DNA from: Alphaproteobacteria bacterium
Lineage (GTDB): Bacteria; Pseudomonadota; Alphaproteobacteria; Rs-D84
Reading direction: 5' to 3'
Assembly: GCA_029051085.1 (NCBI GenBank)
Contig: JAIDLK010000067.1
Coordinates: 1-5,681 of the forward strand
DNA length: 5,681 bases
Shown: piece after piece, positions 4,963-5,681 of the stretch
Layout: each line of letters starts with the position of its first letter
Numbering within the stretch: position 1 is the stretch's first letter
The notes under the pieces: generated by a model
What the model saw: only the letters and a program-made list of their open reading frames with translations
Database searches by the model: none
What the model was told of the DNA's origin: nothing
Program-made: the position numbers and the translations under genes

Positions 4963-5681
4963 TTATTCAACCCATATGGTCGCAGTGGCCGTACCCGTTG
5001 TGCCAACCGGAATAACCCCCAGCTTTGCAACACCGACCGCATCACGCGTCGCCGCAGTTCCCGCCACATTTACAACAGTACCACTTACAGATGCCGAAAC
5101 ACCGTTGGAACCACTGGCCGTATATTTTGTATCATTATCCGTCAGCTCAATTGTAGCGGCCGTTGCCTGGTTCGCGGTAAATGTCCCCTTGCTAACACCG
5201 CCCTGCTTTATCGTCAACGTCGCATTGTTTACCGTCGGAACTGTAATTGTGCCACGTGTAACAGAAATTTTACCATCTGTCTGACTGACGTTGGTAACAA
5301 CATTTCCGGCCTCCGTGGATGCGGCAACATCCAACGCATTTATCGCATTTGTAATATCTGTTGATGTCGCCTTGGCCGCAATCTGTGCAGCATAACCGTC
5401 ATAAGCTGTTACCTTTGCCGCCGTTACACCGGAATTCGCCGCATTCAGCTGCGCCGCCGTCAAAGTATTTTGCTTGCCAGCCAAAGCGGTTGCAACCGCC
5501 TTTTCCGTCGGATACTTTGAATCACTTGCCGTGGTCTGCGCCGCAATTGTTGTCGTCTTATTTGATATATTTTCTTTGCCGCTTATATCTTGATGCGCCT
5601 GTAACGCGGTATCCGCTTTACCCAGCGATGCCTGAACCGCTGTATCCAATTTTGCCTTGCTTACAGAACCATCATCTATTT
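4963..5681 (-). CDS. Tail-fibre/adhesin-like repetitive protein, C-terminal part
   Basis: The frame is open to the right edge, so the N-terminus is missing; 238 residues are visible. A TTG within the frame (5649) is not a credible start, because coding-like sequence (DDGSVSKAKLDTAVQASLGK) continues across it. Composition is rich in Ala, Thr, Ser, Val and Asn, with no Cys and one Trp, as in extended trimeric fibres. Fibre-like modules are recognisable: ISGKENI (visible residues about 32-38), SDSKYPTEKAVATALAGKQ (52-70), an Ala-rich probable coiled coil (72-118), DGKISVTRGTITVP (135-148), NNATLTIKQGGVSKGTFTAN (151-170), and a compact C-terminus, VGVAKLGVIPVGTTG to TIWVE. The modules resemble those of gut phage tail fibres and of surface proteins in gut bacteria. 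Whether it belongs to a prophage or is a host adhesin cannot be decided here. The terminator at 4907..4933 ends its transcript. Confidence 0.75.
   Translation of the reverse strand, partial: IDDGSVSKAKLDTAVQASLGKADTALQAHQDISGKENISNKTTTIAAQTTASDSKYPTEKAVATALAGKQNTLTAAQLNAANSGVTAAKVTAYDGYAAQIAAKATSTDITNAINALDVAASTEAGNVVTNVSQTDGKISVTRGTITVPTVNNATLTIKQGGVSKGTFTANQATAATIELTDNDTKYTASGSNGVSASVSGTVVNVAGTAATRDAVGVAKLGVIPVGTTGTATATIWVE

Noticed and set aside
5647..5649. TTG as the start of the fibre-like gene.
   Set aside because: Fibre-like coding sequence (DDGSVSKAK) continues in frame upstream to the window edge, so the gene is truncated by the window and does not begin here.
1..5681. CRISPR array, tRNA or rRNA gene, or insertion sequence with terminal repeats.
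   Set aside because: No regularly spaced direct repeats, cloverleaf or rRNA-like segment, or transposase was seen on either strand.

Overview
The window looks like bacterial chromosome, most probably from an alphaproteobacterium. The evidence is the alphaproteobacterial flavour of LepA and RbfA and a YqaA-type membrane protein with the TPIPYK and LLWRF motifs. The tail-fibre-like C-terminal protein at the right edge resembles proteins common in gut-associated lineages and their phages, so a host-associated organism is possible. The taxonomic placement is inference; no rRNA or tRNA gene is present to fix it.

Layout. The centre is a tight minus-strand cluster, read right to left from about 4222 to 110: rbfA (30S maturation factor), a GNAT acetyltransferase that begins at the end of rbfA, lepA (elongation factor 4), an unrecognised 142-residue cysteine-rich protein, and a tyrosine-recombinase-like protein. 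Intergenic gaps are short (4 to 55 bases), so the five genes could be one transcription unit with ribosome genes first and accessory genes last. Divergent from rbfA, across an AT-rich 87-base gap with a recognisable plus-strand promoter, is a YqaA/DedA-type membrane protein. It converges on a partial, Ala/Thr-rich tail-fibre or adhesin-like gene entering from the right edge, and a hairpin terminator separates the two. At the left edge a strong minus-strand promoter (TTGTCA, 18 bp, TATAAT) fires out of the window.

The most unusual item is the recombinase-like protein. It keeps the Arm-type DNA-binding and core-binding domains, but every catalytic position I can align is substituted or deleted, and the protein ends before the nucleophilic tyrosine. 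The frame is otherwise intact. This suggests either a domesticated DNA-binding protein or a slowly decaying integrase. It lies directly upstream of the outward-facing promoter and downstream of a second unknown gene, so these two accessory genes plus the unseen gene to the left are the best place to look for something undescribed. The remainder is mostly ordinary housekeeping DNA. There is no gene-free stretch longer than about 110 bases.
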